Shown here: piece by piece, positions 16,413-25,512 of the stretch
Layout: each line of letters starts with the position of its first letter
How positions within the stretch are numbered: position 1 is the stretch's first letter
Origin: G965205725 sp965205725
Lineage (GTDB): Bacteria; Pseudomonadota; Gammaproteobacteria; Pseudomonadales; Halieaceae
Length of the DNA: 64,000 nt
Direction: 5' to 3'
Assembly: GCA_965205725.1 (NCBI GenBank)
Contig: OZ242189.1
Span: forward strand, 1,116,001 to 1,180,000
Notes under the pieces: generated by a model
The model's input: the letters and a program-made list of their open reading frames with translations, nothing else
The model's database searches: none
What the model was told of the DNA's origin: nothing
Program-made: the position numbers and the translations under genes

Positions 16413-18185
16413 TTGCAATTAATAGCCACTCCTACTACCCATACACTGCCTTTCAGACCTGCAGACTTTGCCACACTCGCAGAAGCACTGGATTATGCAG
16501 CGCAGGGTGAGACTGGCGCCAACTTTTACAATGGACGCGGCAAGCTACAAACCCGCGTAAGTTATAGCGAGCTCCGCGAAAGCGCTCTGCAACTCGCCCG
16601 ACAACTTCTCGGCCTGGGCCTGGAAAAAGACGCGCGAGTCGCCCTGGTAGCCGAAACCACTCCCGACTTCCTCAAATTTTTCTACGCCTGCCAGTACGCT
16701 GGACTTATCCCCGTAACCCTGCCTGCCACCGTCAAAATGGGCGCTCACAGTATTTACGTTGCCCAGCTGCACCGCTTGCTCGAAGCCAGCGGCGCGTCGG
16801 TCGCGGTTGCCTCCGAAGGGTATTTGACCTTTTTGCGCGAAGCCTGTGAGGGGCTGAACCTGCGCATGGCAGATCAACCTGGCGCGTTTTATGAGCTGCC
16901 GATTGCCGATATTGCTATGCCGCAGTTGAATGAGCAGGACATTTCCTACATCCAATACACCTCGGGTAGCACCCGTTTTCCTCGCGGCACAGTCATTAAG
17001 CACCATACAGTTATGGCTAACCTGTCAGGCATTATTGAAGACGGCCTGAATATCACTGCGAAAGACCGACTGTTGTCTTGGTTGCCGTTTTATCATGATA
17101 TGGGCCTGGTCGGCTTTGTTCTCACTGCCGTTGCGGCGCAAATTTCAGTCGATTATCTGGACACTCGAGATTTCGCTATGCGCCCGCGCCAGTGGCTAAA
17201 CTTGATGACCCAAAGCAAGGCCAGCATTTCCTTCGCGCCTTCCTTTGGATACGACCTGGTGGCACGCCGGCTGCGACCTTCAGATATAGAACAATACGAT
17301 TTGAGCAGTTGGCGCGTTGCCGGTATCGGCGCTGAAATGATCCGCCCGCAAACCCTGGACTACTTCGCCGGAATGCTTGAGCCCGCCGGCTTCAATACCA
17401 GAGCCTTTACGGCATGTTACGGTATGGCCGAATGCACGCTTGGCGTTAGCTTCTCCCCTCTGGATCAAACTTACAGCACCCACTACATCGACAGCGATCA
17501 ACTCGCTGACAACCATGAAGCAATATTGATGGATCAGGCCGAAAAAGAAGGTCGGGGGCGTCACTTTGTGAACTGCGGAAAACCTCTGCCTAGTTTTGAG
17601 TTAGAGGTTCGCGACGACGATGGCAACAAACTGGATGACTGGCACAGCGGTGTTGTGTATTTACGCGGCCCAAGTATTATGTCTGGTTACTACAATTTGC
17701 CAGAGGAATCCTCTGAAGCTCTGTGTGGCGATGGCTGGCTGAATACTGGCGATATTGGCTATGTTGTCGATGGTACACTTACCATTACTGGTCGCAAGAA
17801 AGACCTCATCATCATTCATGGCCGCAACATCTGGCCCCAGGATCTTGAACATATCGCCGAGACTCAACCAGAGGTGCGTGTTGGTGATGCCCTTGCCTTT
17901 TCAGCACCCGATGCGGAAGGTGAGGAATTATGCGTGCTGGTTGTACAGTGTCGCGAGACCGACCCCAACAAGCGCAGCAATTTGGTACGCCGCCTGAGCG
18001 CTCTGATCCGAATGGAACTGAGCTTGGATTGCTACGTCGAACTGGCTCCAAATAACTCTCTGCCCAAGACCTCCTCTGGCAAACTCTCTCGGGCCAAAGC
18101 GCGCCTGGACTTTATCGCAGCACACGACAAAGAGCGACTGAGCGCAGTGACCGAAAGGGTAAGACTGAGGGTTGCCTCAGCCTAA
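16413..18185 (+). CDS. Fatty acyl-AMP ligase / acyl-ACP synthetase
   Basis: ANL-superfamily adenylating enzyme of about 590 residues. It activates a free fatty acid with ATP and would load it onto the ACP at 11265, as AasR does for AcpR in Caulobacter. Visible motifs: adenylation loop YIQYTSGSTRFPRG, SWLPFYHDMGLVG (FAAL type), TACYGMAECTLGVS, WLNTGDIGYVVDG, ITGRKKDLIIIHGRNIWPQD and the C-terminal lysine in LPKTSSGKLSR. I choose TTG 16413 (MQLIATPTTH) because GAGGGA at 16402 is 5 bases upstream; the frame itself extends back to TTG 16377. The reductase gene starts at the base after the stop. Confidence 0.9.
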   Translation: MQLIATPTTHTLPFRPADFATLAEALDYAAQGETGANFYNGRGKLQTRVSYSELRESALQLARQLLGLGLEKDARVALVAETTPDFLKFFYACQYAGLIPVTLPATVKMGAHSIYVAQLHRLLEASGASVAVASEGYLTFLREACEGLNLRMADQPGAFYELPIADIAMPQLNEQDISYIQYTSGSTRFPRGTVIKHHTVMANLSGIIEDGLNITAKDRLLSWLPFYHDMGLVGFVLTAVAAQISVDYLDTRDFAMRPRQWLNLMTQSKASISFAPSFGYDLVARRLRPSDIEQYDLSSWRVAGIGAEMIRPQTLDYFAGMLEPAGFNTRAFTACYGMAECTLGVSFSPLDQTYSTHYIDSDQLADNHEAILMDQAEKEGRGRHFVNCGKPLPSFELEVRDDDGNKLDDWHSGVVYLRGPSIMSGYYNLPEESSEALCGDGWLNTGDIGYVVDGTLTITGRKKDLIIIHGRNIWPQDLEHIAETQPEVRVGDALAFSAPDAEGEELCVLVVQCRETDPNKRSNLVRRLSALIRMELSLDCYVELAPNNSLPKTSSGKLSRAKARLDFIAAHDKERLSAVTERVRLRVASA

Positions 18186-19115
18186 GTGTTGGCAGACTCA
18201 AAATCAGTCGTTGCTGTAACTGGTGCGACGGGATTCATCGGTATTCAACTGTGCGCCAGGCTGGTTGAAAACGGTTGGCAAGTTCGCGCCTTGGTTCGAA
18301 ATTCCTCAAATGCAACAGAACTCACTCAACTGGGTGTGACTCTGATTGCAGGTGATCTGGCAAATATCGATGCACTCACTGAATTGGTCGACAGGGCAGA
18401 CGCCGTAATTCACTGTGCAGGCTCAGTGAGAGGGTCCTGCCAGCAAGACTTCGACCAAACCAACGTTGAAGGCACGGCCCGACTTCTGGAAGCCATGCAG
18501 GGCACAGATGGTCGGTGTCGCCTGGTCATGCTTTCTTCAATCACCGCCCGCGAGCCCGAGTTATCCTGGTACGCGCAGAGTAAATTTAAGTCTGAACAGT
18601 TACTCGAAAACAGCGACATGAAAAACTGGATCATTCTCAGGCCGCCCGCAGTCTATGGCCCGGGCGATAAAGAGATGTTGCCCATTTTCCAGTGGATGGC
18701 TCGTGGCATTGCGACGGTTCCCGGCAGCCCTGAAAATCGAACCTCGCTTATACACGTTGCCGATCTAGTCAGCGCTATTGTCGGGCTGCTGGACGCGGAT
18801 TCCGTTCCCGCTTCTGCTTTGACTCTTGCTGACAATGTCGGTGGCTATGACTGGTTTGAAATTTCGAGGCTGGGGCAGAAAGTATGGCAGCGAAGAATCA
18901 GGCTGTTCTGTGTACCCAAAATCCTGCTAGACACAATCGCGGCGCTCAATTTGTCTCTGGCGCGACATTTTGGCTATTTACCCATGCTCACCCCGGCCAA
19001 GCTCAGGGAATTGCGACACTCGGATTGGGTCACAGATAATTCCTCACTGCAAAATGCCATCAACTGGCAGCCTGACATAGATTTAGAGACAGGCCTTCGA
19101 GAGTTGCAGCTATGA
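18186..19115 (+). CDS. NAD(P)-dependent epimerase/reductase, CerR-like
   Basis: A 309-residue extended short-chain dehydrogenase. The Rossmann motif is VAVTGATGFIGIQL near residues 8-21, VIHCAGSV follows, and the catalytic Tyr-Lys pair is in WYAQSKFKSE with MLSSITA supplying the serine. RPPAVYGPGDKEML is the usual substrate-side segment of this group. In Caulobacter a protein of this class, CerR, reduces 3-ketoceramide to dihydroceramide. Its place directly after the ligase (GTG start abutting TAA), within the spt cluster, supports the same role. Sugar-epimerase activity cannot be excluded from sequence alone. Confidence 0.85.
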   Translation: MLADSKSVVAVTGATGFIGIQLCARLVENGWQVRALVRNSSNATELTQLGVTLIAGDLANIDALTELVDRADAVIHCAGSVRGSCQQDFDQTNVEGTARLLEAMQGTDGRCRLVMLSSITAREPELSWYAQSKFKSEQLLENSDMKNWIILRPPAVYGPGDKEMLPIFQWMARGIATVPGSPENRTSLIHVADLVSAIVGLLDADSVPASALTLADNVGGYDWFEISRLGQKVWQRRIRLFCVPKILLDTIAALNLSLARHFGYLPMLTPAKLRELRHSDWVTDNSSLQNAINWQPDIDLETGLRELQL

Positions 19116-19213
19116 ATTGGCACTTTGACAGCTACAAAAGCCCTGTAGAAAAAGACCTCTGCGGTATAATGTTCAATCGAAAACCGACCTGAAAACCGGA
19201 GTTACTCAGCCTC

Positions 19214-20203
19214 ATGGCACAGTTTATTATCGGCAACGCCCTGGGCAAGACAGCCCAGAATAACAGACTACTGCAAAGTACTCTGTGGCGGCTTGATTAC
19301 GCCATGATCTGGCTATTAATAAAACTGTTCGGCCTGTTGCCGGTAGATACTGCATCGCGCATGGGCAACCGGTTGGGCAGAATCATTGGACCACAGCTCA
19401 GCCGCAAGACCGAGATGTATCGTGAAAATTTACGCCGTGCATTTTCCGGGAAGAGCCACTCTGAAATCGAAAATCTCATTGTAGACTGCTGGGGAAACGC
19501 GGGCAGAGTGCTCGCAGAATATCCGCACTTCAATAAAATTCACACCTCCTCCGACCGTCAGCGTCTACATATTGATGTTATCCAGGAGTTTGAAACTCAG
19601 AGCAATCCAGAGCGACCCGCTGTCTTTGTAGGCGCCCATCATTGCAACTGGGAAGTTTCAATGCCGGCGCTGAGTCGATTGGGAATTCCAATCGCTGGGT
19701 TATACAGCCCGCCGACAAACCCCCTTCTCGATCAAATGTTGTATCGTTCCCGCCGAGAGTTAAATTGTGAATTGGTCACCAGAGACAACGCTGCCAGAGA
19801 TATGGTGCGCCATCTAAAAATGGGGCGCTCCGCTGGCCTGATCATGGACAGGCGCGTCGATGATAATCCCGATATTTTGTTTTTTGGTATTCCCAAGCCA
19901 ACGAGCATATTGCCAGCCAAGTTAGCGCAGAAATTTGGCATTGACCTCATTCCCGTTCGCGTAGAGCGTGTTAAAGACGCTGAGTTCACAGTCACCGTGT
20001 ACCCCCCGGTGATTCCCCGCGACAAAACTGCAAATGAGGAGCAGCAGGCACTGGATATGATGAGCCAGGTTCACGACCACTTTCAGCAATGGATCACCGA
20101 GCACCCTGAAGAGTGGTTTTGCCCAAAAAGAATTTGGCCTAAACATGCGCACCGACAAAACAGCCCGCCAGAGCATAGAGAGGTAAGTTCCTATGCAGTC
20201 TGA
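19214..20203 (+). CDS. LpxL/HtrB-like acyltransferase, copy 1
   Basis: A 329-residue membrane-associated acyltransferase of the LpxL/HtrB (lysophospholipid acyltransferase) superfamily. An N-terminal amphipathic/hydrophobic stretch (MIWLLIKLFGLLP) precedes the HX4E catalytic motif in GAHHCNWEVSMPAL. The DRRVDDNPDILFFGIP segment and C-terminal HPEEWFCPKRIWP are family landmarks. It would add an acyl chain to a hydroxyl or amine of a lipid. It may be a lipid A secondary acyltransferase, but it is placed between the ceramide reductase and a ceramide-type hydroxylase, so O-acylation of a sphingolipid is an alternative. A 98-base gap separates it from the reductase gene. Confidence 0.85.
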   Translation: MAQFIIGNALGKTAQNNRLLQSTLWRLDYAMIWLLIKLFGLLPVDTASRMGNRLGRIIGPQLSRKTEMYRENLRRAFSGKSHSEIENLIVDCWGNAGRVLAEYPHFNKIHTSSDRQRLHIDVIQEFETQSNPERPAVFVGAHHCNWEVSMPALSRLGIPIAGLYSPPTNPLLDQMLYRSRRELNCELVTRDNAARDMVRHLKMGRSAGLIMDRRVDDNPDILFFGIPKPTSILPAKLAQKFGIDLIPVRVERVKDAEFTVTVYPPVIPRDKTANEEQQALDMMSQVHDHFQQWITEHPEEWFCPKRIWPKHAHRQNSPPEHREVSSYAV

Positions 20204-20804
20204 AACAGAGCGCCAATCAATTCGCTTATTCGAGAATGATCTTCTTGAGAGTCTAACCCACGTACATCCAGTTGTGCCGCTGGTTCTGTGGTCACCTATT
20301 GCAGCTTATTTACTTTGGCAGGGCATTTTCGTTGACCAGCTTGCCAGCGGTGGTTTGTTTGTTGTGGCAATTTCTGCGCTGGTTGCCTGGACACTTACCG
20401 AATACAGCCTGCATCGTTTTGCCTTCCATTTCCCGGCCAGGAGCAAGGCGGGACAATGGTTTGTATTTCTGTTCCACGGCAACCATCACCACGACCCAAA
20501 AGATAAAACACGGCTGGTGATGCCTCCCGGTGGTTCGGTTCCTATCCTGGCAGGCCTGTACTATTTGTTTTCACTGATGATACCGGAACCGTGGCTACAC
20601 CCCTTCACTGCGTTCTTTATTATTGGCTATTTGATATACGACTACATTCATTACGCAACCCACCATTTTCCGATGAAAAACAAGGTAGCGAAGTTCCTTA
20701 AACTGTATCACTTGAAACACCACTACTCGGGCGAGAAAGGCCGTTTCGGGGTAAGCTCTCCACTGTGGGATCTGATATTCAGCACCTCGGGAAATGGTCG
20801 ATAA
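20193..20804 (+). CDS. Fatty acid hydroxylase superfamily, FA2H/Scs7-like
   Basis: A 203-residue integral membrane di-iron enzyme with about four helices and the histidine-rich pattern of the sterol desaturase/fatty acid hydroxylase superfamily. HRFAFHFP, then FHGNHHHDPKDKTRLVMPP, HYATHHFP, and LYHLKHHYSG with FGVSSPLWD. The HH..P.D..RLVMPP and LK.HH..H....FG.S..LWD spacing is that of eukaryotic FA2H and yeast Scs7, which 2-hydroxylate the N-acyl chain of ceramides. The cytochrome b5 domain of those proteins is absent. It overlaps the upstream acyltransferase by 11 bases. In this cluster, alpha-hydroxylation of the ceramide fatty acid is the best prediction. Confidence 0.85.
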   Translation: MQSETERQSIRLFENDLLESLTHVHPVVPLVLWSPIAAYLLWQGIFVDQLASGGLFVVAISALVAWTLTEYSLHRFAFHFPARSKAGQWFVFLFHGNHHHDPKDKTRLVMPPGGSVPILAGLYYLFSLMIPEPWLHPFTAFFIIGYLIYDYIHYATHHFPMKNKVAKFLKLYHLKHHYSGEKGRFGVSSPLWDLIFSTSGNGR

Positions 20805-20813
20805 ACCAGCGTT

Positions 20814-21740
20814 GTGGCTGAGTACCTTTTAGTACCAAAAAAACTGGCTCGCGCTATTCCACTATTCGGCGTTTGCGCGCAATGGCTGGAAGCGCAACTG
20901 CTACGCTTCACCTTCTGGCTGCTCAGTCTGCTATCACCAGAGCGAGCGAGCACAGTAACCTCGGCATTTTTTCGCCTACTCGGCCCCTACAGTCATAAAA
21001 CCAAAGCAGTAAAACGCAATTTGCGCGTCATCTTTCCCGATAAGAATGAAAGAGAAATAGACTTGTTATGCCGCGAAATCTTTGGCTATCTCGGTGTCGC
21101 AGCCGCCGAACTCATAAAAATGGGACAAATTTGGGAGGAGCGAGATACGCGCATTACTTTTGACATTGCTCCCGCAGCCCAGGCTCACCTCAACGACAAC
21201 AGGGCTGCGGTATTTGTCACCGCGCATGTGGGTGCCTGGCAGCTCACCAATCTGATTTCATTACACCAGGGGCTTACAATTACTACCGTCTATGCCGCCG
21301 AGTCCAACCCGGCCATGAAGCGTATGTTCCTGCAATTGCGCGATGCTTTTGGGGTGAAGCTTCTGGCTTCGGAGGCGGGCGTGCGTCCGCTATTGAGAGA
21401 ACTGGCCGATGGCAATAGTATTGGATTAGCGATGGATACTCGCCTGGACACAGGTGAACCCATTCCCTTCTTTGGCCGAGACGCATTGTCCAACACGACT
21501 GCCGCCCGACTGGCCCTGCGCAGCAAGGCCGCCTTGATTCCGATACGGGCCGAGCGCAAAGGCAATGGTCAATTTTGTATCCGGGTGTACTCACCCATTG
21601 AAAATCCTGACGATATGCAGGACACAGCCGCAAAGGCCAAAGCGATGACGACTCAGGTTAATCAGCATTTTGAGTCATGGATAAAAGAAACACCCGGACA
21701 GTGGATGTGTTTGAAACGACGGTGGCCGAAAAACCGGTAA
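20814..21740 (+). CDS. LpxL/HtrB-like acyltransferase, copy 2 (altered catalytic motif)
   Basis: A 308-residue second LpxL-superfamily protein, GTG start at 20814, 9 bases after the hydroxylase. An N-terminal hydrophobic segment (FTFWLLSLLSP) anchors it to the membrane. The position of the HX4D/E catalytic motif reads TAHVGAWQLTN: the histidine is present but the acidic partner is Gln. The MDTRLDTGEPIPFFGR segment and the TPGQWMCLKRRWP end are family-typical. The acidic residue polarises the histidine in LpxL, so activity may be reduced, or the protein may act through another base or on another substrate. It ends the forward sphingolipid operon. Confidence 0.82.
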   Translation: MAEYLLVPKKLARAIPLFGVCAQWLEAQLLRFTFWLLSLLSPERASTVTSAFFRLLGPYSHKTKAVKRNLRVIFPDKNEREIDLLCREIFGYLGVAAAELIKMGQIWEERDTRITFDIAPAAQAHLNDNRAAVFVTAHVGAWQLTNLISLHQGLTITTVYAAESNPAMKRMFLQLRDAFGVKLLASEAGVRPLLRELADGNSIGLAMDTRLDTGEPIPFFGRDALSNTTAARLALRSKAALIPIRAERKGNGQFCIRVYSPIENPDDMQDTAAKAKAMTTQVNQHFESWIKETPGQWMCLKRRWPKNR

Positions 21741-21823
21741 TCTCCGGTTCCCGTAGCCGGTTGTTAAAAGCATTTTCGAAGCGGTCGTTACCCGGCCAAT
21801 GCAGTTAGCTTTTCAACCGCCTG

Positions 21824-22930
21824 CTAGGGTTTGTGCGAGCGCGCCAGATACTCATGGCTCTGCATTTCCTGTAGTCGGGAGATAGTTCTCTCGAACACAA
21901 AATCGACTCCACCCCCCTGGTAAAGCTCCAACAAGGGTACTGCGGCAGACATCACCAACTTCACATTACGATCATAAAATTCGTCTACCAGGTTCACAAA
22001 ACGGCGCGCCTGATCATCGCTCTCTCGTCCCATCTGAGGCACATTGCCAACCAGCACCGCGTGGTAAATTCTGGCGAGTTCAATATAGTCGTTCTGGCTG
22101 CGAGGCCCATCGCAGAGTTCAGCGAATTCAAACCACACGACATCATCTGCAACACAGCGGCTGCTAAGATAACGACCATTGATCTCCAGGCGCTCCCAGG
22201 GCATGCCGGATTCCGGAGCGAGGCTCTCAAAGCTGCGCTGTAAGCTTTCGTCTGCAGCGGCATCCAACGGAGAATGATACAGCTCTGCCTGCTCCAGGGC
22301 GCGCAGGCGATAGTCTACTCCAGCATCCACATTCAGAATTCGGGTGTGTCGTTTTACCAGCTCGATCACGGGCAGAAACCGCTGCCGCTGCAAGCCATTC
22401 TTGTACAGCTCGTCAGGCACAATATTGGAGGTCGCCACCAGGGTAACCCCCCTTTCAAACAGCGCCTCCATCAATCCACCGAGAATCATCGCATCAGTAA
22501 TATCCGAGACAAAAAACTCGTCGAAGCACACGACTCTGGCTTCTCCCGCCAGCATATCAGCAATAGCCAACAAAGGATCTGTAGTCCCTTCAAGCCGGGT
22601 CAGCTCGGTGTGGACGCGCTGCATAAAACGATGAAAATGCACACGCATTTTGCGCTCGAATGGCAGGCAGTCGTAAAATGTATCAACCAGCCAGGTTTTG
22701 CCCCGACCCACGCCACCCCACAAATACAAGCCTCTGACAGGTTGCGATGTTTGCGCACTCCAGCGGGCCACTACTCTCTTTAAAAAAGGTTGCTGATTTC
22801 GCTGCTTCTCCGCTGCTACCAGCTCATGAAAAAGCGCATCCAGAGCCTCAACAGCCTGACGTTGCGCAACATCTTCACTAAACCCATCCTGGGCCAGGTT
22901 ATGCGTATAGCGCTGCAGGGGTGTCGTCAT
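21824..22930 (-). CDS. zapE: Cell division ATPase ZapE (AFG1 family)
   Basis: A 368-residue AFG1/LACE1-type AAA+ ATPase. In E. coli ZapE associates with the Z ring and is needed under stress. Walker A is LWGGVGRGKTWLVDTF, Walker B is VVCFDEFFVSDITDAM, and sensor-like VATSNIVPDELYKNGLQRQR is conserved. It converges with the second acyltransferase gene and is divergent from zapG/yhcB, with about 140 bases between. In related genomes zapE and yhcB are also neighbours, so the context is normal. Confidence 0.95.
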   Translation of the reverse strand: MTTPLQRYTHNLAQDGFSEDVAQRQAVEALDALFHELVAAEKQRNQQPFLKRVVARWSAQTSQPVRGLYLWGGVGRGKTWLVDTFYDCLPFERKMRVHFHRFMQRVHTELTRLEGTTDPLLAIADMLAGEARVVCFDEFFVSDITDAMILGGLMEALFERGVTLVATSNIVPDELYKNGLQRQRFLPVIELVKRHTRILNVDAGVDYRLRALEQAELYHSPLDAAADESLQRSFESLAPESGMPWERLEINGRYLSSRCVADDVVWFEFAELCDGPRSQNDYIELARIYHAVLVGNVPQMGRESDDQARRFVNLVDEFYDRNVKLVMSAAVPLLELYQGGGVDFVFERTISRLQEMQSHEYLARSHKP

Positions 22931-23070
22931 GCAAAAGGTTGAAGGCTCTTGACCGATGGGGGCACACTTTACCCATACGCTTTTTCATTGGCAATGTTCC
23001 ACATTGTCAGTGATTCGCCCCCGCGATGGGACTATAATGGAGCAGCCTGTCATCAATATTGAGGAAAACT

Positions 23071-23580
23071 GTGTACAGTCTGACAACACTGATTCTTGTA
23101 GCCGCGCTGTCCTTGCTAGTGGGCGCAGCGGTCACTGCAACGTTGAACCGCCGGCTGTCTCCAGACTCGCGCAAGCAGCGAGACCTTGAACGCACCATGG
23201 AGCGCCTCTCACAGCAGCAGAAAAACTATCAGCACGACGTTGTTGAGCATTTCACTGATACTGCGAAACTGCTCGATAATCTGGCTGAGAGCTACCGGGA
23301 CGTACACAATCATCTTGCCAACGGTGCCAGCAAATTAACCGATAACTCTAGTAGCCAGGTGTTGCGTCCACTACCTGATAGCGATATATCCGAGCTTGTC
23401 GATAAGCCAGCCGCCAAGGATTTACAACAACCTCTGGACTACGCACCAAAGACCTCTCCCTATGAAACCGGCACGCTCAATGAAGAGTTTGGTCTGGACA
23501 AGACAGCCTCAAACGAAGATAAAATTGTCGACCTGGTAGCCGACATTCCAACTATTGAAGAGGCCAATAGCCGCAACTAA
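23071..23580 (+). CDS. zapG: YhcB/ZapG family envelope protein (DUF1043)
   Basis: A 169-residue inner-membrane protein with one N-terminal helix (LTTLILVAALSLLVGAAVTA) followed by a coiled coil (RKQRDLERTMERLSQQQKNY) and a polar tail, the architecture of YhcB. YhcB/ZapG links division and envelope synthesis in E. coli. I choose GTG 23071 because GAGGA at 23061-23065 precedes it by 5 bases; a TTG at 23059 is in frame but has no such site. It is divergent from zapE and converges with nif3. Confidence 0.85.
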   Translation: MYSLTTLILVAALSLLVGAAVTATLNRRLSPDSRKQRDLERTMERLSQQQKNYQHDVVEHFTDTAKLLDNLAESYRDVHNHLANGASKLTDNSSSQVLRPLPDSDISELVDKPAAKDLQQPLDYAPKTSPYETGTLNEEFGLDKTASNEDKIVDLVADIPTIEEANSRN

Positions 23581-24342
23581 TTAAGCGGGGTTGTCTATAT
23601 CGATAAATCGGTGAGTCACGCCCATTTCCCGTTCGAGATAGGCACCCACAGCCTGAACACCGTAACGCTCGGTTGCGTGGTGGCCCGCTGCAATAAAATG
23701 AATGTCCTCTTCCCTGGCCATGTGCACTGTTTGCTCCGATATCTCTCCTGTTATGAACACGTCCACAGCCTGATTGATCGCCTGCTCGATATAACCCTGC
23801 GCCCCACCCGTACACCAGGCGACTGTTTCCACTTCAGCGAGTGAATCACCGATGTGCAATGGGCTGCGGCCCAGCCGTTTCTCTATTTGCTGCAATAGAG
23901 CCTGTATCCTTATGCGTTTTTTAAAATGGCCAATATTTCCAATTGAATGGGCATCTTTGGGATCGAGTCCGCCAGTGACATTAATACCGAGTTTCTCTGC
24001 AAACTGGGCGTTGTTGCCGAGCTCAGAGTGGGCGTCAAGTGGCAGGTGGTAGGCCAGTAAGCTGATGTTATTCTCCAGTAAGTGTTTGATACGACGCTTT
24101 TTCATCCCCGTAATACAAGAATCTTCGCCTCGCCAAAAATAACCGTGGTGTACCAATATAGCGTCTGCACCGGCTGCTACTGCGGCATCAAGAAGTGCTT
24201 GACACGCTGTTACTCCCGTAACCAGCAGCTCTACCTCTGCGCGCCCCTCAATCTGCAATCCATTGGGGCAATAGTCATTGAAAAGCTGCGGCTGCAAAAG
24301 GTCATCGAGTCTTTGCACAATATCTGTCACCGTCACTGCCAC
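23581..24342 (-). CDS. Nif3-like dinuclear metal centre protein (YbgI)
   Basis: A 253-residue Nif3/YbgI family protein, a probable metal-dependent hydrolase of unknown substrate. Metal-binding histidines are in LVHHGYFWRGED and YHLPLDAHSELGNN near the front, and in AAGHHATERYGVQA near the end with the glutamate. A GTG at 24342 is the likely start (MAVTVTDIVQRL), since AAGGAG at 24351-24356 lies 8 bases upstream; the frame extends to 24372. It is divergent from the serine protease gene. Confidence 0.92.
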   Translation of the reverse strand: MAVTVTDIVQRLDDLLQPQLFNDYCPNGLQIEGRAEVELLVTGVTACQALLDAAVAAGADAILVHHGYFWRGEDSCITGMKKRRIKHLLENNISLLAYHLPLDAHSELGNNAQFAEKLGINVTGGLDPKDAHSIGNIGHFKKRIRIQALLQQIEKRLGRSPLHIGDSLAEVETVAWCTGGAQGYIEQAINQAVDVFITGEISEQTVHMAREEDIHFIAAGHHATERYGVQAVGAYLEREMGVTHRFIDIDNPA

Positions 24343-24416
24343 TTGAGTATCTCCTTTCCGGTATCTCCTCACTGGCTCTGAGCGGGTATACTCGCAGTCA
24401 GAAAAAGGAGCTAATT

Positions 24417-25496
24417 TTGCTAAATAAATTCACCCAGTTTATCACCTGGCCTGCTATAGCGGGGATACTTGGCGCCATCATCATTTTGCAATGGCAGACC
24501 TATGGTTCTGTTCAGCCAGCCTCTCCCATTGCGCCAACGATCAGCTTTGCAAATGCGGTACGGACAGCGACGCCATCAGTCGTCAATATTTATACAAGCA
24601 AGCGCCTGGAAGACAGGCGCCACCCTTTGGCAGACGACCCATTTTTTCGCCGTTTTCTTCGCAACAATAACAGCCGGAGCCGGGTTCAGCGTTCGCTGGG
24701 CTCTGGGGTCATTATCTCCAGCGATGGCCTCATCTTAACCAATCGACACGTTATAGCTGGCGCCGACGAAATACTGATATCTCTGCAAGACGGTCGCGAG
24801 AGTCTCGCCTCGGTCGTAGGCAGCGACAAAGATACGGACCTGGCAGTGTTACAGGTTCAGATCGATGGGCTGCAAGCTATTGATATTGGCGATGCCGACA
24901 AGCTGGCAGTTGGAGATGTGGTGCTCGCTATTGGCAACCCCTACGGGCTTGGTCACTCGGTCACTCAGGGTATTGTTTCAGCGCTCGGACGCTATGGGCT
25001 ACAGTTAAGCACTTACGAAGACTATATCCAGACAGATGCGGCGGTTAACCAGGGCAATTCGGGCGGGGCATTGATCAACGCATCGGGCGAACTTATCGGA
25101 ATAAATACGGCTATCTACAGCGAAACCGGCGCCTCAATAGGCATAGGTCTGGCAATTCCGAGTGATTTGGCATTGCAGGTGATGAATGATCTGGCGAACT
25201 ACGGCAAAGTCATTCGTGGATGGATGGGGCTAGAGGTGCAATCTCTATTGGCGGAGAGTGGCCGCCAAGTCTTGCAAGTCACAGCAACTGCGGCCAATGG
25301 CCCTGCCGACAGAGCAGGGATTCAGGTGAACGACATGATCACTCATATCGATATGCAACGCATTGTCGATGGCTTGTCCACCCGCCAGCAAATCGCCCTG
25401 CTACGACCAGGCGATGCGATAGACATATCTTTACTTCGTGGCGACGAAGAATTGCTGGTTCAAGCAACCGTGGGCTTAAGACCCGAGAGCCAGTGA
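24417..25496 (+). CDS. Periplasmic serine protease AlgW/DegS type
   Basis: A 359-residue HtrA-family protease anchored by one N-terminal helix (FITWPAIAGILGAIIILQW), with the trypsin-like triad in LTNRHVIAGA (His), DTDLAVLQV (Asp) and NQGNSGGALINAS (Ser) and a single C-terminal PDZ domain from about residue 265. One PDZ plus an anchor is the DegS/AlgW design, which cleaves an anti-sigma factor (RseA/MucA) on outer-membrane stress. It starts at TTG 24417 after an AAGGAG-type site. It converges with hisD; in Pseudomonas algW lies next to hisC-hisD-hisG, so this is conserved synteny with hisC missing. Confidence 0.93.
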   Translation: MLNKFTQFITWPAIAGILGAIIILQWQTYGSVQPASPIAPTISFANAVRTATPSVVNIYTSKRLEDRRHPLADDPFFRRFLRNNNSRSRVQRSLGSGVIISSDGLILTNRHVIAGADEILISLQDGRESLASVVGSDKDTDLAVLQVQIDGLQAIDIGDADKLAVGDVVLAIGNPYGLGHSVTQGIVSALGRYGLQLSTYEDYIQTDAAVNQGNSGGALINASGELIGINTAIYSETGASIGIGLAIPSDLALQVMNDLANYGKVIRGWMGLEVQSLLAESGRQVLQVTATAANGPADRAGIQVNDMITHIDMQRIVDGLSTRQQIALLRPGDAIDISLLRGDEELLVQATVGLRPESQ

Positions 25497-25512
25497 ATAG
25501 CGTACTCGCAAC

